Notes: a model not told the origin generated them from the letters alone. DNA of 64,000 nt from Jejuia sp049889775 (GCA_049889775.1 JBMHCT010000046.1:62001-126000), one strand, 5' to 3'. Positions 51,321-61,602 are shown, counted from the first letter of the stretch. Translations and numbers: made by a program.

Positions 51321-54300
51321 TTGAAAATAACTAACCAAAGCTATTATAAATCTATAAAAACCTACGTTACCCTCATTACGCTCCTTTTAATCTCTAGAGC
51401 GGCATTGGCGCAACAACCAACTCAAAGTCAAGACTCTGTTAAAACAGGCTTCAGCCTTGGTAGCATTAAGTTTCCTAAAGCAAATAGTATTCAATCTAAA
51501 TATACATATGATCCTATAACGGACAGATATATTTACACTGAAAAGATTGGAGAATTCAATATAAATTATCCCATTATTTTAACACCTAAGGAATACCAAG
51601 ATTTGGTGGCTAGGCAAAATTTAATGGATTATTACAAAGAAAAAATTGATGCCTTTGATGGCAAAAAAGATGGTGCTGATGATAAGCAAAAAAATTTACT
51701 GCCAGAGTTTTACGTAAACTCCAATTTTTTTGAGACTATTTTCGGTGGAAATACTATTGAAGTAATCCCACAAGGTTCTGTTGAAATGGATTTGGGTATT
51801 TTATTTTCCAGACAAGATAATCCCTCATTTTCACCAAGAAACCGAAGTAATTTTACTTTTGATTTTGATCAGCGCATTAGCCTAAGTTTGTTAGGTAAAG
51901 TGGGTGAACGTTTGCAGGTAAATGCAAATTATGACACACAATCTACCTTTGATTTTCAAAACATCATAAAATTAGATTATACACCTACTGAAGATGATAT
52001 TATTCAAAAGATTGAAATCGGTAACGTAAATATGCCTTTAAATAGTTCGCTTATTACCGGCGCGCAAAGTTTATTTGGGGTAAAAGCGCAATTACAATTT
52101 GGAAGAACCACCGTAACTGGAGTGTTTTCAGAACAACAGTCTCAAGGAAATACAGTTGTTGCACAAGGTGGCGGTACTTTGGAAGAGTTTGATTTCTTTA
52201 TTAGAGATTATGATGAAAACAGGCACTTTTTCTTAGCACAATATTTTAGGGATACTTATGATGAATCTTTAAGAAATTATCCGTTCATCAATAATCGTGG
52301 TTTACAGATTACAAGATTAGAGGTTTATATCACGAACAGAAGTAACAGAACGGATAATGTAAGGAATGTTGTGGCGTTACAAGATTTAGGTGAAAGTGAT
52401 AAGTTGTTTTCTAATCAAATAAGTGTCTTAGCGCCTCCAGGATCTTTTCCAGATAACGGAAATAACAATTTAGATCCAACAGCTATTGATAATGGATCTG
52501 TTTTGACGGAAGCAATTAGAGATATTGCCACGGCTCAAAATGGATTTGGGCCACTTCAAAACAGTGTAAATGAAGGTTCTGACTATGGTAAAATCGAAAA
52601 TGCTAGAAAATTAATTGATGGACAGGAATATACCTTTAACAGAGATTTAGGTTATATCTCTTTAAACCAACGTTTAAATGCGGATGAGGTTTTAGCCGTA
52701 GCATATCAATTTACCGTTGGAGGACAAGTGTATCAGGTAGGTGAATTTGCTAATGACGGAGTAAATCCGAATGAGGTAGAACGTAATGATGATAATCAGG
52801 TGACTCAAGTTACTAATAAAGCTTTGGTACTAAAAATGTTAAAAAGTGCGGTAACTAATGTACAACAACCTATTTGGGATTTAATGATGAAAAACATCTA
52901 TGATACAGGTGCTTTTAATCTAAGTCAAGACGATTTCACATTAAATATTTTTTATAATGAAGCTTCTCCTTTGAACTTCATCTCTCCTGTGGAAGGCACT
53001 ACCTTCCCATTGTTTGATAATCATACACCAACCATGTCTGGTGATGATAAAGAGATTCAAGAAACCACACTTATCAGATTATTCAATTGGGATAAATTAA
53101 ATTTTAATAACGACCCTCAAGGGAATGGTGATGGCTTTTTTGATTTTGTTCCTGGCATCACCGTACAACCTCAAAACGGTAAAATTATTTTCACGAAAGT
53201 GGAACCTTTTGGTGAATACCTGTTTAATGTTTTAGATGACCCTAATAATCCTGGAGATTATGAAGCCGCTGTTTACAACAACCCAAATCAAGAAAAGTAC
53301 GTTTACGATATTCTTTACAAAAGCACAAAGATTGCGGCTTTAGAAGAAGCAGAGAAAAACAAATTCAAGTTGAAAGGGCGTTATAGCTCTAGTGGTGGTG
53401 GCGATGGTATTCCTATTGGGGCCTTTAATGTACCACGAGGTTCTGTGAGAGTAACCGCTGGCGGACGTGTATTGGTGGAAGGCGTAGACTATACGGTAAA
53501 TTATCAACTGGGACGTGTTCAAATTTTAGACGAAGCCTTAAAAGCTTCCAATACACCCATTCAAGTCTCCACTGAAAATAATGCTGTTTTTGGGCAACAA
53601 ACCCGTCGTTTTACGGGAATTAATGTGGAACATAAGTTCAATGATAATTTTGTGCTCGCAGGTACTCTTTTAAATCTTAATGAGCGCCCAATTACCCAAA
53701 AAGCAAATTTTGGTTCAGAGCCTATTAACAATACCATTTTCGGATTTAATGGCAACTTCTCTTCAGAAGTACCTTTCTTAACAAGAATGGTGAATAAGCT
53801 GCCAAATATAGATACTGATGTGCCCTCAAACATTTCACTCCGTGGGGAATTTGCATATTTAGCACCTGGTGCGCCAAAAGGTACTAATCTTAATAACGAA
53901 GCAACCTCTTATATTGATGATTTTGAAGGTACACAAAACGCCATAGACTTAAAAGCGCAACAATCGTGGTTTTTGTCTAGTAGGCCTTTGGATTTAACAG
54001 GGTCGCCAGGTAATGATCAAGCGGGTATTCAAAATGGTTATGGTAGAGGTATGCTAAATTGGTATTCTATAGATCCTATTTTCTATAGTGTTAGGCGTCC
54101 AGATGGAATTTCAGATCAAGACTTATCAAGTTTATATACCAGTAGAGTTTTTATAAATGAATTGTTTCCTGAACAAGATATTGTACAAGGACAAAACTCT
54201 GTATTGTTCACGCTGGATTTAGCCTATTATCCAGAAGAACGAGGACCGTATAATTTCAATCCTACTGCAAATAGTACACCAGCAAACCAAAGGTGGGCGG

Positions 54301-57300
54301 GTATTACAAGACAGTTAACTTCTACTGATTTAGAGCAAGCCAATGTAGAATATATAGAATTTTGGTTGCAAGACCCTTTTCAGGAAGACCCGTCAAACTC
54401 AGGAGGTAAATTGGTGTTTGATCTTGGTAATGTTTCAGAAGATGTTATCAAAGATGGAAGAAAACTATATGAAAATGGATTACCTGAAGATGGAAATATT
54501 GAATTATTGCCAGAAACAGATTGGGGTACAGTAGTGCCGCTAAATCAATCTTTAGTCTATGCTTTTGATACTGTTGGAGAAGAACGCACTAATCAAGATG
54601 TGGGATATGATGGTTATAGTGATGCAGATGAAATCGCAAAATTTGGAGCTACATTTGGTGAAGATCCTTCTAATGACAACTATACTTATTTCTTAGATGC
54701 TGAGGGTGGTATTTTTGAGCGTTATAAAAAGTTTAATGGTGTTGAAGGCAATACCCCTGATACATTCAGCGATACGCAACGGGCTAATAATCCACAACCA
54801 GATGTAGAAGATATCAATAGGGATAACACCATGAACACTATTGATAGTTATTATGAATATGAATTGGATATTACACCCGCTACACTAAATATAAATAACG
54901 AATTTATTGTTGACACCAAGAATGTGGAGTCTGAAAGTGAGGATAATAGAAGGTTGTTGCCAAACGGAGATATCGTATATCCCAAATGGTATTTATTCAG
55001 AATTCCAGTTACAAGAAGTACTAGAGCTGTTGGTGGAATTACAGACTTTCGATCGGTTCGTTTTGTGCGAACCTACTTAAAAGAGTTTACGCAAAATACT
55101 GTGTTCCGTTTTGGAACGTTGGATTTAGTAAGAAGCGACTGGCGTCGTTATAACCAATCGTTAGAAGCAGATAATGATGATCCAGCAGATGATGGTACAG
55201 ATTTTTCTGTAGGTATTGTTGGAACGATTGATAATGAAGGGTCTTATGTGCGTCCACCTGGTATTGAACCTGAACAATTATTTAATAACAATACGGTGGT
55301 GCGTCAAAATGAGCAAGCTTTAGTACTTAATGTTTGTGATTTGGAATCTGAGGATTCCCGAGCGGTATTTAAAAACATAAGTATTGATATGCGTCAGTAT
55401 AAGCGCATTAGGATGTTTTTACATGCTCAGGATGAAGATTACGGATTTGCCGACAATGAAGCGGAACGTTTGATTGGTTTTATGAGAATAGGTAACGATT
55501 TGAATGACAATTACTATCAAATTGAATTACCTCTAGTGAAATCTCCAAATGGCTCCCTGGATCGAAGGGATGTGTGGCCCTTAGAAAATGAAATAAATTT
55601 ACCAATAGATGTATTGGCGCAAATTAAAGCGGAAGGAATTGCGAATGGAACCATAAATAGTGGTGAGCCAGCGTTTTTTGATGTGGTGGGTGATGATGTT
55701 GTTGAAGTGATAAATCCTTTAACGGGTTATGTTATAGGCCAGCATCGTGTAGCTATAAAGGGTAATCCTAATTTTGGTGATGTAAGAACTTTGATGGTAG
55801 GTGTTAAAAACGTTACTAATAGCGATGTTTGCGCAAATGTGTGGTTTAACGAACTACGCTTATCTGATTTAGATAACGAAGGTGGTTGGGCAGCTGTAGT
55901 AAGTATGGATACCAATATTGCAGATTTTGCTAACATTAGTGCTACTGGTAGACAAAGCACCTCTGGTTTCGGTACTATTGAACAAGGCCCGAGTGAGCGC
56001 GCTCTTGAAGATGTAAAACAATACGACGTTGTTACCAATGTAAATGTAGGACAATTATTGCCAAAAAAATGGGGTGTTCAAATTCCTTTTAACTATGCGC
56101 AAGGTGTTGAGGTGATTACGCCTAAATTTGACCAGTTTTATAAGGATTTAAAACTAGAAGATCGTATTGATGCAGAAGATACTCAAGAGGGTAAGGATAG
56201 GGTTAGAGAACAATCAGAGGATTATACAAGGCGCCAAAGTATCAATTTTATTGGGGTTAGAAAAAATAGAACTACTGAGAAAACACCGCGGTTTTATGAT
56301 GTCGAGAATTTCACCTTCAATTATTCATATAACAAGGTAGAGCACCGTGATTTCGAAATAGAAAATTCGGTAAATAAAACGTTACGTACAGGTGCTAATT
56401 ATGCGTTTAATTTCAATCCTGTTAAGATAGAACCTTTCAAAAAGAACGATTCACTGTTCACGGGAAAATATTGGAAATTCCTAAAAGAGTTTAATCTTAA
56501 TTTACTTCCAACTAGTTTAGCTATAAACAGTGATATCAACAGACAGTTTAACCGACAGAAATTTAGAGAGATAGATCTTACAGGCAACAACATCGGTATT
56601 GATGAGCTTTTCAGAAGAAATTACACCTTCGATTTTCAATATACCATCAATTACAATTTAACAGACGCACTACAACTAAACTTTACAGCAGCCAATAACA
56701 ACATTGTTAGAAACTATTTTATCAATGATGATTTTATTGCAGGAGAACAAGATCCGAGATTAGATGTTTGGGATGGGTTCTTAGATTTTGGTGATCCCAA
56801 TAGACAGACGCAGAGTTTAGGTTTAACATATCAACTACCTTTAAATAAGATTCCTACCTTGAGTTTTATTGATGCAACCTATCAATATAACGGTGATTTT
56901 CAATGGCAAAAAGGGTCGGATTTATTTGGTTTAGAATTTGGACAGGATATTCATACCGTACAAAATTCAAACACACATAATTTGAATACAAGTTTAGATA
57001 TGAATCGTCTTTACAGGTATTTAGGTTTGGTTAAAAAACCTGTGCGAACCGTAAGAACCCGAACTAGAACTGCGGGACCTCCAGGAGGTGGACAACCGGC
57101 ACAGGATAGTAAGCCTAAAAACGCAAATAAACCTGGTACAAAGTGGCTAAATGCAGGCATTGATATTTTAACAAGCATAAAGCGTGTGCAAATAAACTAT
57201 TCAGAAAACAACGGTACGTTTATACCCGGTTATACCAATACACCTGGGTTTATTGGTACGTTAAAACCGTCCTTTGGTTTTACATTTGGTAGTCAGAGTG

Positions 57301-58523
57301 ATATTCGTCAAGATTTAGCACGTAGGGGTTGGTTAACGTCTTTTCAAGAGTTTAATCAACAATTCACACAAACCCACACAGAGCAACTAGATATTTCTGC
57401 AAGTTTAGAACCTGTAAGAGATTTAAAAATTGATATTACGGGTAACAAAAGTTATTTTGAGAATTTTGCAGAAAACTTTAGGGTTGATGTTAATAATGAC
57501 AACGAATACGTTTCTCTAACACCAAATACATTTGGTAATTTTAATATTTCAACTGTTTTAATAAAAACCGCTTTCAGCAAAAGTGATGAAACAGGTTCTG
57601 ATGCTTTTGACGCTTTTAGTGATAATAGATTAATTATTGCACAACGCTTAGCAGCAGCAACAGGCGCCGATGTAAATGATGTAGATGCTGATGGTTTTCC
57701 TAGAGGTTTTGGTAAAACGAATCAAGCCGTATTGCTTCCAGCTTTTTTAGCTGCTTACTCGGGTCAAGATGCTAGCAATGTAAAACTAGGTGCTTTTAGA
57801 AATATACCTATCCCTAATTGGGACTTGAAGTACACAGGTTTCATGAAATTTAAATGGTTTAAAAAGAATTTCAGACGTTTTTCAGTGACACACGGGTATC
57901 GTTCAACGTATAATATCAACCAATTTCAAACCAATTTAGATTACCAACAACCTTTTTATAATTTGGATTATGATTCGCCATTTAACGACGGTGCCAAAGA
58001 CCAATCTGGAAATTATAAAAATGCAAGACTTTTTAGTAATATCAACTTAACCGAAATGTTCAGTCCTTTGGTAAGAATTGATATGGAGATGAAAAACTCT
58101 GTAAAAATACTTGCTGAGGTTAAAAAAGACAGGCTATTGTCCTTAAGTTTCGATAATAATTTACTGACAGAGGTAATTGGTAACGAATATGCCTTAGGTT
58201 TGGGATATCGCATTAAGGATGTACGCATAAAGTCAAAACTGGCTGGTCCTAAAAAACGTATTGTAAGTGATTTGAATATGAAAGCAGATATTTCTGTACG
58301 CGATAATAAAACGATTGTTAGGTATTTAGATTTGGATAATAATCAGATCACATCGGGGCAAACCATTTGGGGCTTGAAATATTCAGCAGATTATGCCTTC
58401 AGTCGAAACTTAACAGCTATTTTCTATTTTGATTATGCTTTTGCCGATTATGCAATTTCTACGGCGTTTCCGCAAACCACAATTCGTTCAGGCTTCACAC
58501 TAAGATATAATTTTGGTAACTAG
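51321..58523 (+). CDS. sprA: Type IX secretion outer-membrane translocon SprA/Sov
   Basis: The product has 2400 residues, the usual size of SprA. The start is TTG at 51321, followed by a signal peptide (YVTLITLLLISRAALAQQ). The protein is built of repeated beta-strands forming the very large 36-strand barrel known from the F. johnsoniae structure. Conserved parts include GSVEMDLGILFSRQDNPSFS and TFDFDQRISLSLLGKVGERL near the N-terminus. It exports folded proteins with type A or B sorting domains to the surface. The order ruvA-sprA-gcvH is conserved in gliding flavobacteria as I recall. A Pro/Gly-rich stretch lies near 1911-1940. Confidence 0.95.
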   Translation: MKITNQSYYKSIKTYVTLITLLLISRAALAQQPTQSQDSVKTGFSLGSIKFPKANSIQSKYTYDPITDRYIYTEKIGEFNINYPIILTPKEYQDLVARQNLMDYYKEKIDAFDGKKDGADDKQKNLLPEFYVNSNFFETIFGGNTIEVIPQGSVEMDLGILFSRQDNPSFSPRNRSNFTFDFDQRISLSLLGKVGERLQVNANYDTQSTFDFQNIIKLDYTPTEDDIIQKIEIGNVNMPLNSSLITGAQSLFGVKAQLQFGRTTVTGVFSEQQSQGNTVVAQGGGTLEEFDFFIRDYDENRHFFLAQYFRDTYDESLRNYPFINNRGLQITRLEVYITNRSNRTDNVRNVVALQDLGESDKLFSNQISVLAPPGSFPDNGNNNLDPTAIDNGSVLTEAIRDIATAQNGFGPLQNSVNEGSDYGKIENARKLIDGQEYTFNRDLGYISLNQRLNADEVLAVAYQFTVGGQVYQVGEFANDGVNPNEVERNDDNQVTQVTNKALVLKMLKSAVTNVQQPIWDLMMKNIYDTGAFNLSQDDFTLNIFYNEASPLNFISPVEGTTFPLFDNHTPTMSGDDKEIQETTLIRLFNWDKLNFNNDPQGNGDGFFDFVPGITVQPQNGKIIFTKVEPFGEYLFNVLDDPNNPGDYEAAVYNNPNQEKYVYDILYKSTKIAALEEAEKNKFKLKGRYSSSGGGDGIPIGAFNVPRGSVRVTAGGRVLVEGVDYTVNYQLGRVQILDEALKASNTPIQVSTENNAVFGQQTRRFTGINVEHKFNDNFVLAGTLLNLNERPITQKANFGSEPINNTIFGFNGNFSSEVPFLTRMVNKLPNIDTDVPSNISLRGEFAYLAPGAPKGTNLNNEATSYIDDFEGTQNAIDLKAQQSWFLSSRPLDLTGSPGNDQAGIQNGYGRGMLNWYSIDPIFYSVRRPDGISDQDLSSLYTSRVFINELFPEQDIVQGQNSVLFTLDLAYYPEERGPYNFNPTANSTPANQRWAGITRQLTSTDLEQANVEYIEFWLQDPFQEDPSNSGGKLVFDLGNVSEDVIKDGRKLYENGLPEDGNIELLPETDWGTVVPLNQSLVYAFDTVGEERTNQDVGYDGYSDADEIAKFGATFGEDPSNDNYTYFLDAEGGIFERYKKFNGVEGNTPDTFSDTQRANNPQPDVEDINRDNTMNTIDSYYEYELDITPATLNINNEFIVDTKNVESESEDNRRLLPNGDIVYPKWYLFRIPVTRSTRAVGGITDFRSVRFVRTYLKEFTQNTVFRFGTLDLVRSDWRRYNQSLEADNDDPADDGTDFSVGIVGTIDNEGSYVRPPGIEPEQLFNNNTVVRQNEQALVLNVCDLESEDSRAVFKNISIDMRQYKRIRMFLHAQDEDYGFADNEAERLIGFMRIGNDLNDNYYQIELPLVKSPNGSLDRRDVWPLENEINLPIDVLAQIKAEGIANGTINSGEPAFFDVVGDDVVEVINPLTGYVIGQHRVAIKGNPNFGDVRTLMVGVKNVTNSDVCANVWFNELRLSDLDNEGGWAAVVSMDTNIADFANISATGRQSTSGFGTIEQGPSERALEDVKQYDVVTNVNVGQLLPKKWGVQIPFNYAQGVEVITPKFDQFYKDLKLEDRIDAEDTQEGKDRVREQSEDYTRRQSINFIGVRKNRTTEKTPRFYDVENFTFNYSYNKVEHRDFEIENSVNKTLRTGANYAFNFNPVKIEPFKKNDSLFTGKYWKFLKEFNLNLLPTSLAINSDINRQFNRQKFREIDLTGNNIGIDELFRRNYTFDFQYTINYNLTDALQLNFTAANNNIVRNYFINDDFIAGEQDPRLDVWDGFLDFGDPNRQTQSLGLTYQLPLNKIPTLSFIDATYQYNGDFQWQKGSDLFGLEFGQDIHTVQNSNTHNLNTSLDMNRLYRYLGLVKKPVRTVRTRTRTAGPPGGGQPAQDSKPKNANKPGTKWLNAGIDILTSIKRVQINYSENNGTFIPGYTNTPGFIGTLKPSFGFTFGSQSDIRQDLARRGWLTSFQEFNQQFTQTHTEQLDISASLEPVRDLKIDITGNKSYFENFAENFRVDVNNDNEYVSLTPNTFGNFNISTVLIKTAFSKSDETGSDAFDAFSDNRLIIAQRLAAATGADVNDVDADGFPRGFGKTNQAVLLPAFLAAYSGQDASNVKLGAFRNIPIPNWDLKYTGFMKFKWFKKNFRRFSVTHGYRSTYNINQFQTNLDYQQPFYNLDYDSPFNDGAKDQSGNYKNARLFSNINLTEMFSPLVRIDMEMKNSVKILAEVKKDRLLSLSFDNNLLTEVIGNEYALGLGYRIKDVRIKSKLAGPKKRIVSDLNMKADISVRDNKTIVRYLDLDNNQITSGQTIWGLKYSADYAFSRNLTAIFYFDYAFADYAISTAFPQTTIRSGFTLRYNFGN

Positions 58524-58534
58524 ATCTCGAATCT

Positions 58535-58560
58535 GTCATTCTGAACCTGTTTCAGAATCT
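58535..58560 (+). repeat. REP-like palindrome (copy 3)
   Basis: GTCATTCTGAACC then TGTTTCAGAATCT, differing from copy 2 by one base in the loop region. It lies just after sprA, where it may also help terminate transcription. Confidence 0.65.
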
Positions 58561-58667
58561 AACTGCCTAATAAAATGTCATTTCTAGTAATTTTGAGTGG
58601 TTGCTAAACGAAGTCTAAGACGTTTGAAAAAACTGTATCAAGAATAAGTTTAATTCCTATCTACCTA

Positions 58668-58698
58668 TTTGAAATCTAGTTTTGGATACATACATTTG
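58668..58698 (+). promoter_or_regulatory. Complete -33/-7 promoter for gcvH
   Basis: TTTG at 58668-58671 and TACATTTG at 58691-58698 are 19 bases apart, a textbook Bacteroidota promoter. The gcvH ATG is 25 bases downstream. Confidence 0.7.
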
Positions 58699-58723
58699 TG
58701 TAACTATTAATTAAACCTTTACC

Positions 58724-59104
58724 ATGAATATTCCATTAGAATTAAAGTACACCAAAGATCACGAATGGGTAAGAATTGAAGACGATATAGCTGTAATTGG
58801 TATAACCGATTTTGCGCAAAGCGAATTAGGAGATATTGTTTATGTTGAAGTTGAAACATTGGATGAAACTTTAGAAGCCGATGAAATTTTTGGAACCGTT
58901 GAAGCCGTAAAAACAGTCTCTGATTTATTTCTACCACTTTCAGGTGAAATTGTAGAATTTAATGAAGGTTTAGAGGATGATCCAGAAGTTGTAAACTCCG
59001 ATCCTTATGGTGAAGGTTGGATGATTAAAGTTAAGTTTTCCGATGCTTCTCAAATGAATGATCTATTAACTGCTGAAGGTTACAAAGAACTTATCGGTGC
59101 TTAA
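58724..59104 (+). CDS. gcvH: Glycine cleavage system H protein
   Basis: The product has 126 residues. The lipoyl-Lys lies in FGTVEAVKTVSDLFLPLSGE. The start MNIPLELKYTKDHEWVRIED is typical. It carries the aminomethyl group between the P and T proteins of glycine cleavage. Other gcv genes are absent here. Its stop overlaps the VanZ gene start by 8 bases. Confidence 0.97.
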   Translation: MNIPLELKYTKDHEWVRIEDDIAVIGITDFAQSELGDIVYVEVETLDETLEADEIFGTVEAVKTVSDLFLPLSGEIVEFNEGLEDDPEVVNSDPYGEGWMIKVKFSDASQMNDLLTAEGYKELIGA

Positions 59105-59471
59105 ACGCTATTCGCTTTTTTTAGCCGTACCCTACACCCTAGCTTTACTTTGTGCTAGTTTAATGAGTTTGAAGGATATGCCGGAGGTGGATGTGAATCA
59201 TGGCGATAAGATCTTTCATTTTTTGGCTTATGCCATACTATCTTTCTTGTGGTATTTTGTGTTTTATTTTAAAATGAGTCAAACTTCAAAAAGAGCAATC
59301 TTATATGCAGTCTTTCTAGCTGTTGTTTTTGGTATAATTATTGAGGTTTTACAGGGAACATTAACCACATATAGAGCGTTTGATGTTTATGATGCCATAG
59401 CTAATTCTTTAGGGGCGTTGTTAACTGGAATCGTTTTGTGGGTTAAGGCTAAATTGCAAGTTAAAAATTAA
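59097..59471 (+). CDS. VanZ-like family membrane protein
   Basis: The product has 124 residues with a GTG start inside the end of gcvH. Four membrane segments are seen (LFLAVPYTLALLCASLMSL, FLAYAILSFLWYFVFYF, AILYAVFLAVVFGIIIEVLQ, ALLTGIVLWV). The VanZ-like core is GDKIFHFLAYAILS and GIIIEVLQGTLTTYRAFDVYD with conserved Asp in NSLGA context. Function is not known. The tight overlap with gcvH is kept in many flavobacteria. Confidence 0.88.
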   Translation: MLKRYSLFLAVPYTLALLCASLMSLKDMPEVDVNHGDKIFHFLAYAILSFLWYFVFYFKMSQTSKRAILYAVFLAVVFGIIIEVLQGTLTTYRAFDVYDAIANSLGALLTGIVLWVKAKLQVKN

Positions 59472-59534
59472 TATTCCCTTGCATTTTTCCTAAATAAGTA
59501 GTTATTTTAGCAATCTGGAAAAACAATAAAAATT

Positions 59535-60242
59535 ATGGAACCTAAAAAGAATCCAAAAGCCAATGTAGGCAGAAACAGTTCTCTGTATTTTGCTATTGGT
59601 TTATTGCTCATGTTATTTTTAGCGAATTACGCTATTAATTACAAAACTTGGGATAAGTCTGATATTGATATAGGACAGCTTAATCTAGAAGAAGAAATAG
59701 ATGAAGAAATCCCACTAACACAACAAGTTGTTCCACCACCACCGCCAGCAGCACCCGAGGTGATTGAAATTGTAGAAGATGAAGAGGAAGTGGAAGAAAC
59801 GGTTATTGAGTCTACAGAGGTTGACCAAGAAACAGAAATCGTTGAGGTTGAAGAAATTGAGGTAGAGGAAGTAGAAGAAGATATCGAGGTGCCGTTCGCG
59901 GTAATTGAAAATGTTCCAGTATTTCCTGGTTGTGAAAAAGGCAACAATGCGAAGAAAAAGCAATGTATGTCTGCCAAGATTCAGAAATTTGTTCAAAGAA
60001 AATTTAATACAGAACTGGCAGGAGACTTAGGGCTATCTGGTCGCCAACGTATTAATGTGATCTTCAAAATAGACAAAACTGGAAGTATTACAGGGGTTCG
60101 AGCAAGGGCTCCACATCCAGGTTTGGAAAAAGAAGCAAAACGAGTAATTAGTTTATTACCCAAAATGAAACCAGGTAAGCAAAGAGGTAAACCAGTTACT
60201 GTGCCTTATTCTTTACCTATTGTTTTCCAAGTACAAGATTAA
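59535..60242 (+). CDS. TonB family energy transducer (paralogue 1)
   Basis: The product has 235 residues. An N-terminal span (YFAIGLLLMLFLANYAINY) is followed by PPPPPAAPE and a strongly acidic Val/Glu-rich linker (about 80-125). The C-terminal TonB domain has FAVIENVPVFPGCEKGNNAK, QRINVIFKIDKTGSITGVRA and RAPHPGLEKEAKRVISLLP. Such proteins couple the proton-motive force to outer-membrane receptors. The Cys pair (PGC ... QCM) is shared with paralogue 2. No exbBD or receptor genes are adjacent. Confidence 0.9.
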   Translation: MEPKKNPKANVGRNSSLYFAIGLLLMLFLANYAINYKTWDKSDIDIGQLNLEEEIDEEIPLTQQVVPPPPPAAPEVIEIVEDEEEVEETVIESTEVDQETEIVEVEEIEVEEVEEDIEVPFAVIENVPVFPGCEKGNNAKKKQCMSAKIQKFVQRKFNTELAGDLGLSGRQRINVIFKIDKTGSITGVRARAPHPGLEKEAKRVISLLPKMKPGKQRGKPVTVPYSLPIVFQVQD

Positions 60243-60263
60243 GTTTTATTATATAAATATTTA

Positions 60264-60300
60264 AAAAGCTCAAAGTTAAACTTTGAGCTTTTATTTTTTT
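60264..60300 (+). terminator. Intrinsic terminator after TonB paralogue 1
   Basis: AAAAGCTCAAAGTT pairs with AACTTTGAGCTTTT, with a T-rich tail. Confidence 0.75.
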
Positions 60301-60324
60301 TAAAAGACCCTTTTTTGAATTATA

Positions 60325-60354
60325 AAATCCCACTACTAATTAAGCAGTGGGATT
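60325..60354 (+). terminator. Second hairpin after TonB paralogue 1
   Basis: AAATCCCACT pairs with AGTGGGATTT. It lacks a long T-run but stands 30 bases behind the first terminator. Confidence 0.45.
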
Positions 60355-60599
60355 TCTTGTTTTGGTATGCTTATTGCGACTTTACCATAATATTAACAGT
60401 AAAACTATGGTATGCTTTTAAGCTAAGGACTAAAGGTTTTCTTGCATGCGAAACCCTATGAGTCTCCAGCGTAAATGCTCGTGTAGTTTTAGAAAAATCA
60501 CAACAAATGAAATGAGCCATAGCAATTAATCCCATTTATAGCGAAAAATTGAATGGCGAATTACATCTGTCCTAATCATTAACAATAAAAATTTATCAG
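60355..60599. other. Long intergenic leader region before TonB paralogue 2
   Basis: About 245 bases without a gene. It holds GGTATGCTT twice (about 60363 and 60409) and a possible hairpin ACCATA/TATGGT near 60381-60412. No TAnnTTTG box was found. A leader RNA or a decayed gene copy are both possible. Confidence 0.35.
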
Positions 60600-61397
60600 A
60601 TGAAAAATTCAAAACCATCTCGCGAGCTCATTCGGCAAAATGAGCAAAGCAAGACATCATCACAAAAGCATGATGTAAATTTACAAAAAAACTCCACCTT
60701 ATATTTCCAAGTGGGTTTAATCGTTTGCCTTTTAGCGGTTCTTGGGCTTTTAGAAATGCAATTCGAAACTAAAATTCCGACCTACAATGATCCACCTATA
60801 GACAATGTTGAAGATTTTGCAATGGTAGCACCAAATTTCAAGATTTATGAGGAACCCAAAGTGGAATCAAAGCCAAAACCAAAAGAAAAAAAGGTAATCT
60901 TAAGTAAGACTCCAAAGATTGTTGAAGATGATTTCACTATTAAGAAAGTGTTGAATATCGACACACCTGATAGTTTTACAAATGACGAACCTTTGGATCC
61001 TGGAGCATTTGAAGATTTAGATATTCCTGTTGAACCCACTTTTGTGGATTTTGTTCTAGTCGAAAATGTACCAGTTTATCCAGGGTGCGAGGATGAAAAG
61101 GGTAACGAGGCTAAAAGAAAATGCATGTCAGATAAAATAAACAAATTAGTACGTAAAAAGTTTAATGGCGATATAGCTACCGAATATGGTTTATCTGGAG
61201 TTCAAAGAATTTATGTGGAGTTTCAAGTGGATAAACAAGGCGCAATAAAAGAAATTAAAACAAGAGCGCCACACCCCAAGCTAGAGCAAGAAGCAGAAAG
61301 AGTGGTAAACAAAATTCCAACAATGGAACCAGGGAAACAGCGCGATGAACCCGTTAGCGTTCGCTATACACTTCCTATAATTTTTAAAGCAGAATAA
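60600..61397 (+). CDS. TonB family energy transducer (paralogue 2)
   Basis: The product has 265 residues. A cytoplasmic N-terminus of about 30 residues precedes one span (LYFQVGLIVCLLAVLGLLEM). The periplasmic linker has a Lys/Pro/Glu run (KVESKPKPKEKK). The C-terminal domain mirrors paralogue 1: FVLVENVPVYPGCEDEKGN, KCMSDKINKLVRKKFNGDI, and RAPHPKLEQEAERVVNKIP. The two linkers are unrelated in sequence. A tandem duplication with divergent linkers is the simplest reading. It has its own terminator, so it is a separate unit. Confidence 0.9.
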   Translation: MKNSKPSRELIRQNEQSKTSSQKHDVNLQKNSTLYFQVGLIVCLLAVLGLLEMQFETKIPTYNDPPIDNVEDFAMVAPNFKIYEEPKVESKPKPKEKKVILSKTPKIVEDDFTIKKVLNIDTPDSFTNDEPLDPGAFEDLDIPVEPTFVDFVLVENVPVYPGCEDEKGNEAKRKCMSDKINKLVRKKFNGDIATEYGLSGVQRIYVEFQVDKQGAIKEIKTRAPHPKLEQEAERVVNKIPTMEPGKQRDEPVSVRYTLPIIFKAE

Positions 61398-61416
61398 ACT
61401 TAACAATTTAGCATGC

Positions 61417-61450
61417 AAAAGGCCGTTATCTTCATGGATAATGGCTTTTT
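61417..61450 (+). terminator. Intrinsic terminator after TonB paralogue 2
   Basis: AAAAGGCCGTTATC pairs with GATAATGGCTTTTT (two G-U pairs) and Ts continue. Confidence 0.7.
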
Positions 61451-61602
61451 TATTTAAAACAGCTTGTTTAACTATCTTAATAAAATATGCTATCTTTCCA
61501 CTCTAAATGCTTATTAAAAAAGCAGATTATATAGTTTCATGTCTGAAGCGTTCTATAAACGAAATTTTCAGATGCCGCCATTAAAACAATAAAAATAAAC
61601 AG

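Noticed and set aside
59639..59977. Minus-strand frame rich in Ser and Thr
   Set aside because: It is the complement of the Glu/Val-rich linker of the first TonB gene; the low complexity comes from that codon use.
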